Shown: in pieces, positions 34,741-42,221 of the stretch
How positions within the stretch are numbered: the stretch's first letter is position 1
Layout: each line of letters begins with the position of its first letter
From: Gemmatimonadota bacterium
Lineage (GTDB): Bacteria; Gemmatimonadota; Gemmatimonadetes; Longimicrobiales; Gaopeijiaceae
NCBI GenBank assembly: GCA_027623325.1
Contig: JAQBXY010000012.1
Location: forward strand, 20,500 to 84,499
Length of the DNA: 64,000 nucleotides
Direction of reading: 5' to 3'
Translations under genes and position numbers: made by a program
The notes under the pieces: model-generated
Databases searched by the model: none
What the model was told of the DNA's origin: nothing
The model's input: the letters and a program-made list of their open reading frames with translations, nothing else

Positions 34741-35274
34741 ATGAGTACCCAAGACCCGAGATATCCAATCGGCCCCTTCAAGTCCGTGGGTCGTGAGTTA
34801 TCCGGACATGAGCGTCTGGCGCACATCGCTGCGATCGAAGCCCACCCCCGCAACATGAGGGCCGCTGTGGCCGGGCTCTCCGACACCCAGCTCGACACGA
34901 CGTACCGGGATGGGGGCTGGACGTTGCGACAGGTTGTGCACCACGTGGTGGACTCCCACGTGAACTCCTATGTCCGGTTCAAGCTGGCTGTCACGCAGGA
35001 CCGGCCGACGATTGGTACCTATCAAGAGGCCGCGTGGGCCGAGTTGCCCGACGCGAAATCGGCACCGATCGAGGGGTCTCTCGCGATTCTCGATGCGTTA
35101 CACGCCCGGTGGGTTCGCTTCTTGAACGCTCTGTCCACGAGCGATTTCCGCCGCATCTTGATCCATCCCGAGGTGGGCGAAATCCCCGTCGACGTGCTTC
35201 TGGAGATCTATGGCTGGCACTGCCCCCACCACGAGGGACACATCACGTCGCTCCGCCAGCGCATGGAGTGGTGA
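34741..35274 (+). CDS. YfiT/DinB-family putative metal-dependent transferase or hydrolase
   Basis: 177 residues from ATG 34741; the track's longer start lies inside the opposite gene. The YfiT branch of the DinB fold is shown by 'YPIGPF' near the N-terminus, 'RDGGWTLRQVVHHVVDSHVNSY' and 'YGWHCPHHEGHI', which supply the histidines of the nickel/zinc site. Bacillus YfiT/BstA is a bacillithiol transferase; other members use other thiols. The exact thiol here is unknown. tyrS starts 7 bases downstream. Confidence 0.87.
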   Translation: MSTQDPRYPIGPFKSVGRELSGHERLAHIAAIEAHPRNMRAAVAGLSDTQLDTTYRDGGWTLRQVVHHVVDSHVNSYVRFKLAVTQDRPTIGTYQEAAWAELPDAKSAPIEGSLAILDALHARWVRFLNALSTSDFRRILIHPEVGEIPVDVLLEIYGWHCPHHEGHITSLRQRMEW

Positions 35275-35281
35275 TTCGAAG

Positions 35282-36562
35282 ATGAGCACTCTACTGGACG
35301 AGTACCGAGCGCGAGACCTTTTACACGACGCGACCGAAGGCGTGGCCGATCACCTGGGAGGGGCTCCGCGGACGGTGTATATCGGCTTTGACCCGACGGC
35401 TGAGAGTCTTCATCTGGGGAATCTTGTTCCGATCATGGGGCTGGTGCACGCCCAGCGCGCCGGGCATACACCCATCGCGCTCGTTGGGGGAGGGACCGGA
35501 CTCATTGGCGACCCATCGGGAAAAACGGCCGAGCGGCAGCTGCTGACCAAAGACGTAGCCGCCGCGAATGCAGAGTTGATCCGGGCCCAACTCGAGCACT
35601 TTCTCGACTTCGGAGTGAAGTCGAATGCCGCGCGCATGCGCAACAACCATGATTGGCTCGGCGGCCTCGCGCTCGTCGACTTTCTGCGCGACATGGGTAA
35701 GCACTTTTCGGTCAACCAGTTGCTCGCGAAGGAGTCGGTGAAGCGCCGCCTGCAGAACGAGGAGACCGGGATTTCCTACACCGAGTTCTCGTACGCCTTG
35801 CTCCAATCGTATGACTTCCTTGAGCTGTACCGACAGGAAGGGTGCACGGTTCAGATGGGAGGGAGCGATCAGTGGGGCAACATCACGGCCGGCATCGATC
35901 TGGTGCGCAGGGTCGAAGGGGGTCGGGCCTTCGGTGTGGTCTTCCCGCTCATCACCAAGGCGGCGGGCACGAAGTTCGGAAAGTCGGAGGGGGGCTCCAT
36001 CTGGCTCGATCCGGAGATGACCTCACCGTTCCGGTTCTATCAATACTGGATCAACGTGGAGGACGCCGACGCCGTCCGGTACCTGAAACTCTTCACGTTG
36101 CTGCCGCCTCCGGACATCGCGGAGCTCGCCGCCGCCGTGGAGAACGAGCCACAGCGGAGGGCGGCTCAGCGGGCTCTGGCCGACGACGTTACTTCGCGGC
36201 TGCACGGTGAAACGGGGCTCGCCGCGGCGCAGCGTGCCACTCGAGCCCTCTTCAGCGGAGAAATCGAGGGGCTCACAGCGGATGAGATTGCCGACGTGTT
36301 CGCGGATGTTCCGTCCTCCGAAATCCGTGCCGATGACCTCAGTGGTGAGGGGACATCGCTCGTCGATTTGCTCGTATCCACCGCGCTCGCGACGTCGAAA
36401 GGGGATGCCCGCCGCGTGATCGAAGGCGGAGGTGTCTATCTGAACAACGTGCGCGCAGACGACCCCGGCGCTTCCGTGCGGCCCGAGCAGGCCATCGAGG
36501 GCCGCTACATCCTTCTTCGGAAGGGGAAGAAGAGCTATCACATGGTCGCCGTCGTGCGGTAG
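35282..36562 (+). CDS. tyrS: Tyrosyl-tRNA synthetase
   Basis: 426 residues from ATG 35282. Class I synthetase: 'YIGFDPTAESLHLGNLVPIMGL' holds the HIGH-like HLGN, 'GGSDQWGNITAGIDLVRR' is the tyrosine pocket, and 'KFGKSEGG' is the KMSKS loop. A C-terminal S4 RNA-binding domain is seen in 'ASVRPEQAIEGRYILLRKGKKSYHMV'. It charges tRNA-Tyr in the cytoplasm. A strong bidirectional terminator follows. Length and motifs are normal for TyrRS. Confidence 0.97.
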   Translation: MSTLLDEYRARDLLHDATEGVADHLGGAPRTVYIGFDPTAESLHLGNLVPIMGLVHAQRAGHTPIALVGGGTGLIGDPSGKTAERQLLTKDVAAANAELIRAQLEHFLDFGVKSNAARMRNNHDWLGGLALVDFLRDMGKHFSVNQLLAKESVKRRLQNEETGISYTEFSYALLQSYDFLELYRQEGCTVQMGGSDQWGNITAGIDLVRRVEGGRAFGVVFPLITKAAGTKFGKSEGGSIWLDPEMTSPFRFYQYWINVEDADAVRYLKLFTLLPPPDIAELAAAVENEPQRRAAQRALADDVTSRLHGETGLAAAQRATRALFSGEIEGLTADEIADVFADVPSSEIRADDLSGEGTSLVDLLVSTALATSKGDARRVIEGGGVYLNNVRADDPGASVRPEQAIEGRYILLRKGKKSYHMVAVVR

Positions 36563-36596
36563 TCACCGGCGTTCGCGGGAGGGCACCGGGCACAAA

Positions 36597-36635
36597 AAAA
36601 GAGAGGGTCCGGGGATTCCCCGGACCCTCTCTTTT
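36597..36635. terminator. Strong bidirectional intrinsic terminator
   Basis: AAAAGAGAGGGTCCGGGG pairs with CCCCGGACCCTCTCTTTT around a minimal ATT loop, giving an almost perfect stem of about 18 bp flanked by A and T runs. It works on both strands: it ends tyrS rightward and the fusion gene at 36652 leftward. Confidence 0.92.
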
Positions 36636-36651
36636 GCGAAGACCGAGCCGT

Positions 36652-38058
36652 TTAGAAGCCGATCGTCCAGCCCACGTTCAATCCCCAATCCAGTCCCAAC
36701 TGCGGACCCTCGTAGTCGTGGTGCATGGAGTAGACCGCCTCGACGGAGAGCCGGTTACCCGCGAAGCGAGAACCATCAGGAATCAGGAAGTTCAGGCCGA
36801 TGGGGAGCATGGCGCGCTGACCCGCGAGCATGGCGCCCACATTGCCCGGATCTTCGGCCAGGTTGAGCCCCGGATCGGCACCCGACAGATGGTCCCAGCT
36901 TTGCCAACGCACACCCGCCGACCCGCTGATGTGATGATTGAACGCGTAGGCCATCCAGGCGTTGCCCTCGAAGGAGCGGATGGGAACCAGCACCGCGTGC
37001 ACCCCATGATCCTCACCGTCGACGATCAGGCGGGAGAATACGGTCGCGAGTTGGCCGTGGACGGCGGCGTTGCCGATGTAGTCCTTTCCCGCACCTTCAT
37101 GAGGTGTGTCTACGACGAGTTCTCGGGTCGCGTGGTCGTAGGTCGCGGTCGTCTCCAGGTCGCGCACGTTCGAGCCGTGGCCGGTCTCGGTCATCGCGTA
37201 GCATCCGGGAAGCGCCGCTGACCCGATCCGCTGCAGATACGCCTCATGGTGGCGTCGAGTGCCGAGTTGATGGACGCTGCCGCCGAAGAGCCCGAACTGT
37301 ACTCCGAACTTCACGAGGACGCTGAGGTCTCCGAAGGCGAGCGTCTCGAACACGGCGACGGATGCCGCGGGGTCAGCCGAGCCGCCGTACTCTACCGGAT
37401 ACGCGAGTCGACCCAGGCCCTCGTCCGCCAGGCGCTGCACGGCTCCCAAAACCTGTTCGCGGTATTCCGCGTGGGGCAGGCCGCGCGCGATGGTCGTCCG
37501 ATTCGCGCGCACGAGCTTAAGCGCCCGCTCCCGAAGCTTCCGATGGTCCTTTTCGAGGAAATCCTGGAGCAGCACGATATCGACCAAGCTGCCGGCCGCA
37601 GGCTCCGTCCCTATGTCGGTGGGTACGCCGAGCATTCTGCGGGCGGCTTCTCCACCCAACACACCGAGCGTTGCTTCCAGTTCGTGGAGTCGTCCGATCG
37701 CGACCGGATCCTCCCAAGGCCCGTCACCGCCCACGGAAGTCCAGGCCGCTAAGCCCAGGGCGGCAAGAGAGTCCGCAGAGCCGGTGTGCGCGGCGGGGTC
37801 GACGGCGGCGCGAATCCGTTGTTGCACGGCTCGGAGTGCTTCCGGGGTGGGCGGCGCGTCCGGGTCCATCCAGGCCTTGATCGCTGCGCGTCCGGCCTCG
37901 GAAAAATCCTCCTGTGCGTCGACATGTCCACGGAGCGCCGCGAGTTCACTGGGAGACAACACCCCGTCGCGCCATATCGACAACACCAGGGGCATGAGCG
38001 GAATCACATCGGGGCAATCGTCGGGCCACGTGGGACCGTGAGATGGGGCTGCGGTCAT
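36652..38058 (-). CDS. In-frame fusion: acyl-CoA oxidase/dehydrogenase front with outer-membrane barrel tail
   Basis: 468 residues from ATG 38058 (the 684-residue track ORF extends wrongly across purE). Residues 1 to ~361 match the acyl-CoA oxidase type of dehydrogenase: 'QDFLEKDHRKLRERAL', 'YPVEYGG', 'CYAMTETGHGSNVRDLETT' (the FAD/substrate region) and 'DHGVHAVLVPIR'. Right there the family normally continues with 'd.dG...pGv.i.DcG.K.G'. Instead it becomes 'SFEGNAWMAYAF', then 'RWQSWDHLSGADPGLN', and ends 'YEGPQLGLDWGLNVGWTIGF'. That end is the tail of phenol-degradation/transporter-type outer-membrane proteins. The catalytic C-terminal domains are missing, so the product is probably inactive. 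Confidence 0.8.
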   Translation of the reverse strand: MTAAPSHGPTWPDDCPDVIPLMPLVLSIWRDGVLSPSELAALRGHVDAQEDFSEAGRAAIKAWMDPDAPPTPEALRAVQQRIRAAVDPAAHTGSADSLAALGLAAWTSVGGDGPWEDPVAIGRLHELEATLGVLGGEAARRMLGVPTDIGTEPAAGSLVDIVLLQDFLEKDHRKLRERALKLVRANRTTIARGLPHAEYREQVLGAVQRLADEGLGRLAYPVEYGGSADPAASVAVFETLAFGDLSVLVKFGVQFGLFGGSVHQLGTRRHHEAYLQRIGSAALPGCYAMTETGHGSNVRDLETTATYDHATRELVVDTPHEGAGKDYIGNAAVHGQLATVFSRLIVDGEDHGVHAVLVPIRSFEGNAWMAYAFNHHISGSAGVRWQSWDHLSGADPGLNLAEDPGNVGAMLAGQRAMLPIGLNFLIPDGSRFAGNRLSVEAVYSMHHDYEGPQLGLDWGLNVGWTIGF

Positions 38059-38157
38059 GCGCGGGCTGCAGAAGGCTATTGACCGCGTGCCGGACTTCCG
38101 GCAACGTGGCGGCCCTGTCCGTGGGTTCAACAGTACACATCCGCAAGGCGATGCACG

Positions 38158-38649
38158 ATGGCACAACCCCTGGTCGGCGTTCTCATGGGCTCCAAGTCGG
38201 ATTGGGAGACGATGTCTCACGCCGTGTCGACACTCGACGCGCTCGGGATCCCGAATGAAGTAAGGGTCATGTCCGCTCATCGGACACCCGACGTCGCGAT
38301 TGAATACTCCGCGACGGCTGAGGACCGGGGTCTCGAAGTGATCATCGCGGCAGCCGGCGGTGCGGCGCACCTCGCGGGTGTGATTGCCGCGAAGACGACC
38401 ATCCCCGTACTCGGCGTACCGATGAAGGGCTGGGCGCTTGACGGTCTGGATTCCCTCCTCTCCACGGTGCAGATGCCGCGCGGCGTCCCCGTCGGCACCC
38501 TGGCCATCGGTAAGGCAGGCGCAGTGAACGCCGCGCTGCTCGCCGGGCAGATCCTCGGACTCAAGCATCCGCAGATCCGCGACGCTGTGAAGGCGGACCG
38601 CGAAGAAAGGCGCCAACAGGTACTCGCCGAGTCCGATCCGAGGAGCTGA
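38158..38649 (+). CDS. purE: N5-carboxyaminoimidazole ribonucleotide mutase
   Basis: 163 residues. PurE class I: '[14 protein letters not shown]' is the nucleotide-binding glycine loop, 'VMSAHRTPD' holds the catalytic histidine, followed by '[28 protein letters not shown]' and '[28 protein letters not shown]'. It moves the carboxyl group from N5-CAIR to make CAIR in purine synthesis. The usual partner purK is not adjacent in this window. It is divergent from the fusion gene, 99 bases apart. Confidence 0.96.
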   Translation: MAQPLVGVLMGSKSDWETMSHAVSTLDALGIPNEVRVMSAHRTPDVAIEYSATAEDRGLEVIIAAAGGAAHLAGVIAAKTTIPVLGVPMKGWALDGLDSLLSTVQMPRGVPVGTLAIGKAGAVNAALLAGQILGLKHPQIRDAVKADREERRQQVLAESDPRS

Positions 38650-38712
38650 CGAGCCCGCAGGTTGGCGGATTCGAAACTTCGATCGCTGGCCCCACGTATT
38701 TCTCATACAAAG

Positions 38713-38728
38713 TCGGAATTGATTCCGA
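38713..38728. promoter_or_regulatory. 16-base inverted repeat before the first PadR gene (operator candidate)
   Basis: TCGGAAT-TG-ATTCCGA is a perfect inverted repeat with a 2-base centre, 28 bases before the PadR start codon. PadR dimers bind such repeats and usually repress their own operon. No identical copy is seen before the second PadR gene, so each regulator may have its own site. Confidence 0.45.
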
Positions 38729-38756
38729 TCGTGACGAATATGCGTGGGGAGTGGGC

Positions 38757-39089
38757 ATGGGTAGAGAAGGGTACCTCGGCGAATTCGAACAGATGCTTCT
38801 GCTCGCCGTCCTGCGACTGGAGGAAGACGCCTACGGCGTCCGTCTCATGGATGAGTTGGAGGCACGGGTCGGTCGCAGGGTTTCGAGAGGTTCCGTCTAC
38901 GTCACCTTAGACCGCCTCGAAGAGAAGGGCTGGCTCGCGTCCGAGATGTCGGACGCGCGGCCGGAACGGGGCGGCCGCCCGCGCCGCATCGTGAGCATCA
39001 CACCAGAGGGTCTTGATGCGCTGCGGAAGTCACGGGCGGCGCTACTCAATCTGTGGGCCGGACTCGAGGGAGCCCTGGACCTGCCATGA
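38757..39089 (+). CDS. PadR-family transcription regulator 1
   Basis: 110 residues from ATG 38757. The winged-helix PadR pattern is clear: 'LGEFEQMLLLAVLRLEEDAYGVRLMDELEAR', 'SRGSVYVTLDRLEEKGWLASEM' and 'RPRRIVSITPEGLDAL'. The stop overlaps the ADOP permease start (ATGA), so the regulator and permease are translated together. It presumably senses a signal tied to permease demand. Confidence 0.93.
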   Translation: MGREGYLGEFEQMLLLAVLRLEEDAYGVRLMDELEARVGRRVSRGSVYVTLDRLEEKGWLASEMSDARPERGGRPRRIVSITPEGLDALRKSRAALLNLWAGLEGALDLP

Positions 39090-41797
39090 GCTCCTCTCCC
39101 CGGCCACCGCGCATCGGCACGTGGCTCATGGAGTCCGTTCTGCCTCCGACGGACCGAGGGGCCGCGGTGCTCGGAGATTTGCACGAAGAATTCGTCTCGA
39201 GGGCTTCACGTGGGCTTCATCGCGCTCGGATCTGGTACGTCCGAGAGGCGTTGGGTGTCGCGGTTCGCTACGTGGGGCAGTCGCAGAACTATCAACGAGG
39301 GCGTTCACGTCTGGACGTGGACGGCCGGGGAACATGGGAGGGGTTCATGGATGCTGTTGTGATGAATGTCCGGTTTGCCGTTCGGCGGCTCGCGAAGAGC
39401 CCGATGTTCACCATGGTTGCGATCACCTCGCTGGGCCTCGGGATCGGGGCGAATACGGCCATGTTCAGCTTGGTCAACGCGGTCATCATTCGGGACCAAC
39501 CCTTCGAGGACCCCGCAGCCCTCATGGACATCTATGAGGCCGGCGAGGGATTCTCTCACGGGACGCTTTCCTATCCCGACTATGTCGACATCAAGGAAGG
39601 ATCGACCGATGTCTTCGAGGACGCCGGAGGCATGCAGCTCGTCCTTCTTCAGATGGACGCAGAGAACGGCGTCGAGATGGTTCCGGCCGAGGCGGTGACC
39701 GGCAACTACTTCTCGATTCTCGGCATTCATGCAGCCCTGGGCCGTCTCTTCACGGCCGCGGACGACGTAGCACGTGGAGCCCATCCGGTCGTCGTTCTTG
39801 GGCACGGGTATTGGACGCGACGATTCGGGTCCGACCCCCTCATCGTAGGCTCGGAGCTGAGGATCGCCGGTCGGCCGTACACGGTCATTGGCGTCGCTCC
39901 GAAGGATTTCGCAGGCACGGTGCGTGGAGTCGAGCCAGTGGCCTTTGTCCCCATCACGATGTATGACGAGCTACAAGGCATGGGGGGCAACACGCTCGAG
40001 GCGCGCGGGAATCAGAGCTTCTTCGCGAAGGCACGCCTCCGGCCCGGGGCCACGGCTGCGCAGGCGGAGGCGGTCGCCGATCGAACATCTGCCTCACTGC
40101 GGGAGGCGTATCCGACGTACTGGCAGCAAACGAAGGCCTTCGTGCTGGTACCTACGGCGGAAGTGATCATGAATCCCATGGTCGATCGAGTGCTCGTTCC
40201 GGCTGCCAGCATGATCATGGTGGTGGTCGGCCTCGTCCTTTTGATCGCGTGCGCCAACCTGGCCAGCTTTCTCCTCGCTCGTGCAGCGGACAGGCGCAAG
40301 GAAATCGCCGTCCGGCTTGCGATCGGCGCACAGCGCCGGACCCTTGTCGGCCAGCTTCTCACCGAGTCGATCCTGTTGTCCATGCTGGGTGGCCTCGCCG
40401 GGGTCGCGCTTGCGGTGCAGTCCTTGAGGGCGCTCGTGGCTGCGGACCTTCCGTTGCCTCTGCCGGTCACGCTCGACTTGAGTCTGGATCCGGTCGTGTT
40501 GGGCTTCAGCCTATTCGTGTCGGTCGCTGCAGGTGTTCTCTTCGGGCTCGCTCCTGCCCTGCAGAGCGCCAACGCCGACGTCGCGTCCACGCTCAGGGAT
40601 GAGAGCGCGGGCGGTGGGCGAGCCCGTGGCGCGGCTCTGCGCAACCTCCTGGTCGTAGGACAGGTGGCCGTCTCGGTCGTGCTGCTCGTGGGGGCCGGCC
40701 TCTTTCTCAGGAGCCTAGAGGCATCGCGGGACATCGATCCAGGGTTCGGGAGTGCGCCGACCGCGATTCTCAAGATCACGATTCCGGCGGATCGGTACTC
40801 CGAGTCGGAGGGTCTCGTCTACCTGACGTCCCTGACCGAACGCATCGGGTTGCTCTCCGGGGTCGAGGCGGTCGGCATCATCGACAACCTTCATCTCGAA
40901 CAGCTCAACACTCAGAACGCACGGGTCATGGTCGACGGGATCGATCCCCCGGCTGGTAGCGACTTCCATCGGGTGGATTTCGCGACGGCGGATGAGGGCT
41001 TCTTTGCGGCAGCGGGAATTCCTGTGATCGCCGGTCGGGGGTTCGATCCGTCGGACCGGCCCGACACCGAGCGCGTGGTGCTCGTGAACGAGGAGTTCAC
41101 GCGGAGATTCTTGCCGGGCGCTTCAGCTGTCGGGCGCAGCATCGTCGTGAACGACGAAGCGGTTCAGGTAATCGGCGTCACAGCAGATCACAAAGTGCGA
41201 CAGCTCGGAGAGGCGCCTCGCCCCTTCGTTTACCTCAACCGCAACGATTCGTATTGGGCGAGTGTGACCCTTCTCGCCCGCACGACCGACGACGCTGACC
41301 GGCTGGCGCTCGATATGATGGTCGCGGCCCGCGCACTCGATCCCGAAATCATGGTGGTCCAGACGACGACCATGCGACGGCATCTTGCCGTAGTGCTCCT
41401 TGGACGGGAACTGGGCGCGATGGTCGTGGGCGGATTCGCGCTACTGGCGCTCCTGCTCGCGAGTATCGGACTCTACGGTGTCGTGAGCTTCGCGGTCGCG
41501 AGGCGCGCAAAAGAGGTAGGGATTCGTCTTTCGCTGGGCGCGGATCCGCGGTCGGTGGTTCGCATGCTCACCGGTGCCGGTATGAAGCTCGTCGCCCTCG
41601 GTGGCGCGATCGGGCTGGTGGTAGCCGCAGCGGTCGCTCGCCTTCTCTCCAGCCTCCTCTACGGCATTCCGCCACTCGATCCGGTGACCTTTGTCGGCGT
41701 GCCCGTGGTGCTCGGATTGGTTGCGTTGGCTGCCTCGTGGATTCCGGCGCACCGTGCGACGCGCATCGACCCTGTTTCCGCGCTCAGGGCGGAGTGA
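39086..41797 (+). CDS. ADOP-type ABC permease 1 (FtsX/MacB fold)
   Basis: 903 residues from ATG 39086. A prefix domain at ~1-85 ('WLMESVLPPTDRGAAVLGDLHEEF') is followed by 'VRFAVRRLAKSPMFTMVAITSLGLGIGANTAMFSLVNAV', the first MacB membrane segment. Then come a periplasmic domain, an FtsX block ('ANLASFLLARAADRRKEIAVRLAIGA'), a second periplasmic domain and a second FtsX block ('SFAVARRAKEVGIRLSLGADP'). This is the duplicated orphan permease layout found in Acidobacteria and Gemmatimonadota. No ATPase gene is adjacent. It likely moves lipids or peptides, or transmits mechanical force. Confidence 0.92.
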   Translation: MSSSPRPPRIGTWLMESVLPPTDRGAAVLGDLHEEFVSRASRGLHRARIWYVREALGVAVRYVGQSQNYQRGRSRLDVDGRGTWEGFMDAVVMNVRFAVRRLAKSPMFTMVAITSLGLGIGANTAMFSLVNAVIIRDQPFEDPAALMDIYEAGEGFSHGTLSYPDYVDIKEGSTDVFEDAGGMQLVLLQMDAENGVEMVPAEAVTGNYFSILGIHAALGRLFTAADDVARGAHPVVVLGHGYWTRRFGSDPLIVGSELRIAGRPYTVIGVAPKDFAGTVRGVEPVAFVPITMYDELQGMGGNTLEARGNQSFFAKARLRPGATAAQAEAVADRTSASLREAYPTYWQQTKAFVLVPTAEVIMNPMVDRVLVPAASMIMVVVGLVLLIACANLASFLLARAADRRKEIAVRLAIGAQRRTLVGQLLTESILLSMLGGLAGVALAVQSLRALVAADLPLPLPVTLDLSLDPVVLGFSLFVSVAAGVLFGLAPALQSANADVASTLRDESAGGGRARGAALRNLLVVGQVAVSVVLLVGAGLFLRSLEASRDIDPGFGSAPTAILKITIPADRYSESEGLVYLTSLTERIGLLSGVEAVGIIDNLHLEQLNTQNARVMVDGIDPPAGSDFHRVDFATADEGFFAAAGIPVIAGRGFDPSDRPDTERVVLVNEEFTRRFLPGASAVGRSIVVNDEAVQVIGVTADHKVRQLGEAPRPFVYLNRNDSYWASVTLLARTTDDADRLALDMMVAARALDPEIMVVQTTTMRRHLAVVLLGRELGAMVVGGFALLALLLASIGLYGVVSFAVARRAKEVGIRLSLGADPRSVVRMLTGAGMKLVALGGAIGLVVAAAVARLLSSLLYGIPPLDPVTFVGVPVVLGLVALAASWIPAHRATRIDPVSALRAE

Positions 41798-41879
41798 CAC
41801 CTCCGCTCTGAAACCCCTGGGCGCGCCGCCCCGTAGTGCTTTTTGATTTTGTCATAATAATCGGAGCGCGGAGCGTCGC

Positions 41880-42221
41880 ATGGGGAAGGGCAGCCACTTG
41901 GGAGACCTGGAGGAACTGATCCTCCTCACGGTGTTGCGACTGGGTGAAGATGCGCACGGGGGGCGGGTTCGAGACGAGCTGAAGGAACTGGCTGGACGAT
42001 CGGTTTCCGTTAGCACGGTATACGTCACCCTCATGCGCCTCGAAGAGAAGGGCTACGCCCGCTCCTGGAAGGGTGAGCCGACCTCTGAACGTGGTGGTAA
42101 GGCGAAGCGCCACTACGAGGTGAGTCCCGAAGGCGCCGAGGTCCTCGAAGCCGTCCGACGGGTGCGAGACCGCATATGGCAGGGCATCGAGGCTATATCG
42201 ACCGAGGCAGCCGGTGCCTGA
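41880..42221 (+). CDS. PadR-family transcription regulator 2
   Basis: 113 residues. Starts 'MGKGSHLGDLEELILLTVLRLGEDAHGGRVRDELKEL' and keeps 'SVSTVYVTLMRLEEKGYARS', parallel to regulator 1. The upstream ~40 bases are AT-rich (TTTTTGATTTTGTCATAATAAT), a likely promoter. It overlaps the next permease gene by 8 bases. The pair is a duplicate of the module before it. Confidence 0.93.
   Translation: MGKGSHLGDLEELILLTVLRLGEDAHGGRVRDELKELAGRSVSVSTVYVTLMRLEEKGYARSWKGEPTSERGGKAKRHYEVSPEGAEVLEAVRRVRDRIWQGIEAISTEAAGA

Noticed and set aside
38059-38706. N-terminal extension of the acyl-CoA oxidase fusion ORF
   Set aside because: It runs antisense across purE and has no family similarity; the ATG at 38058 fits the oxidase start.
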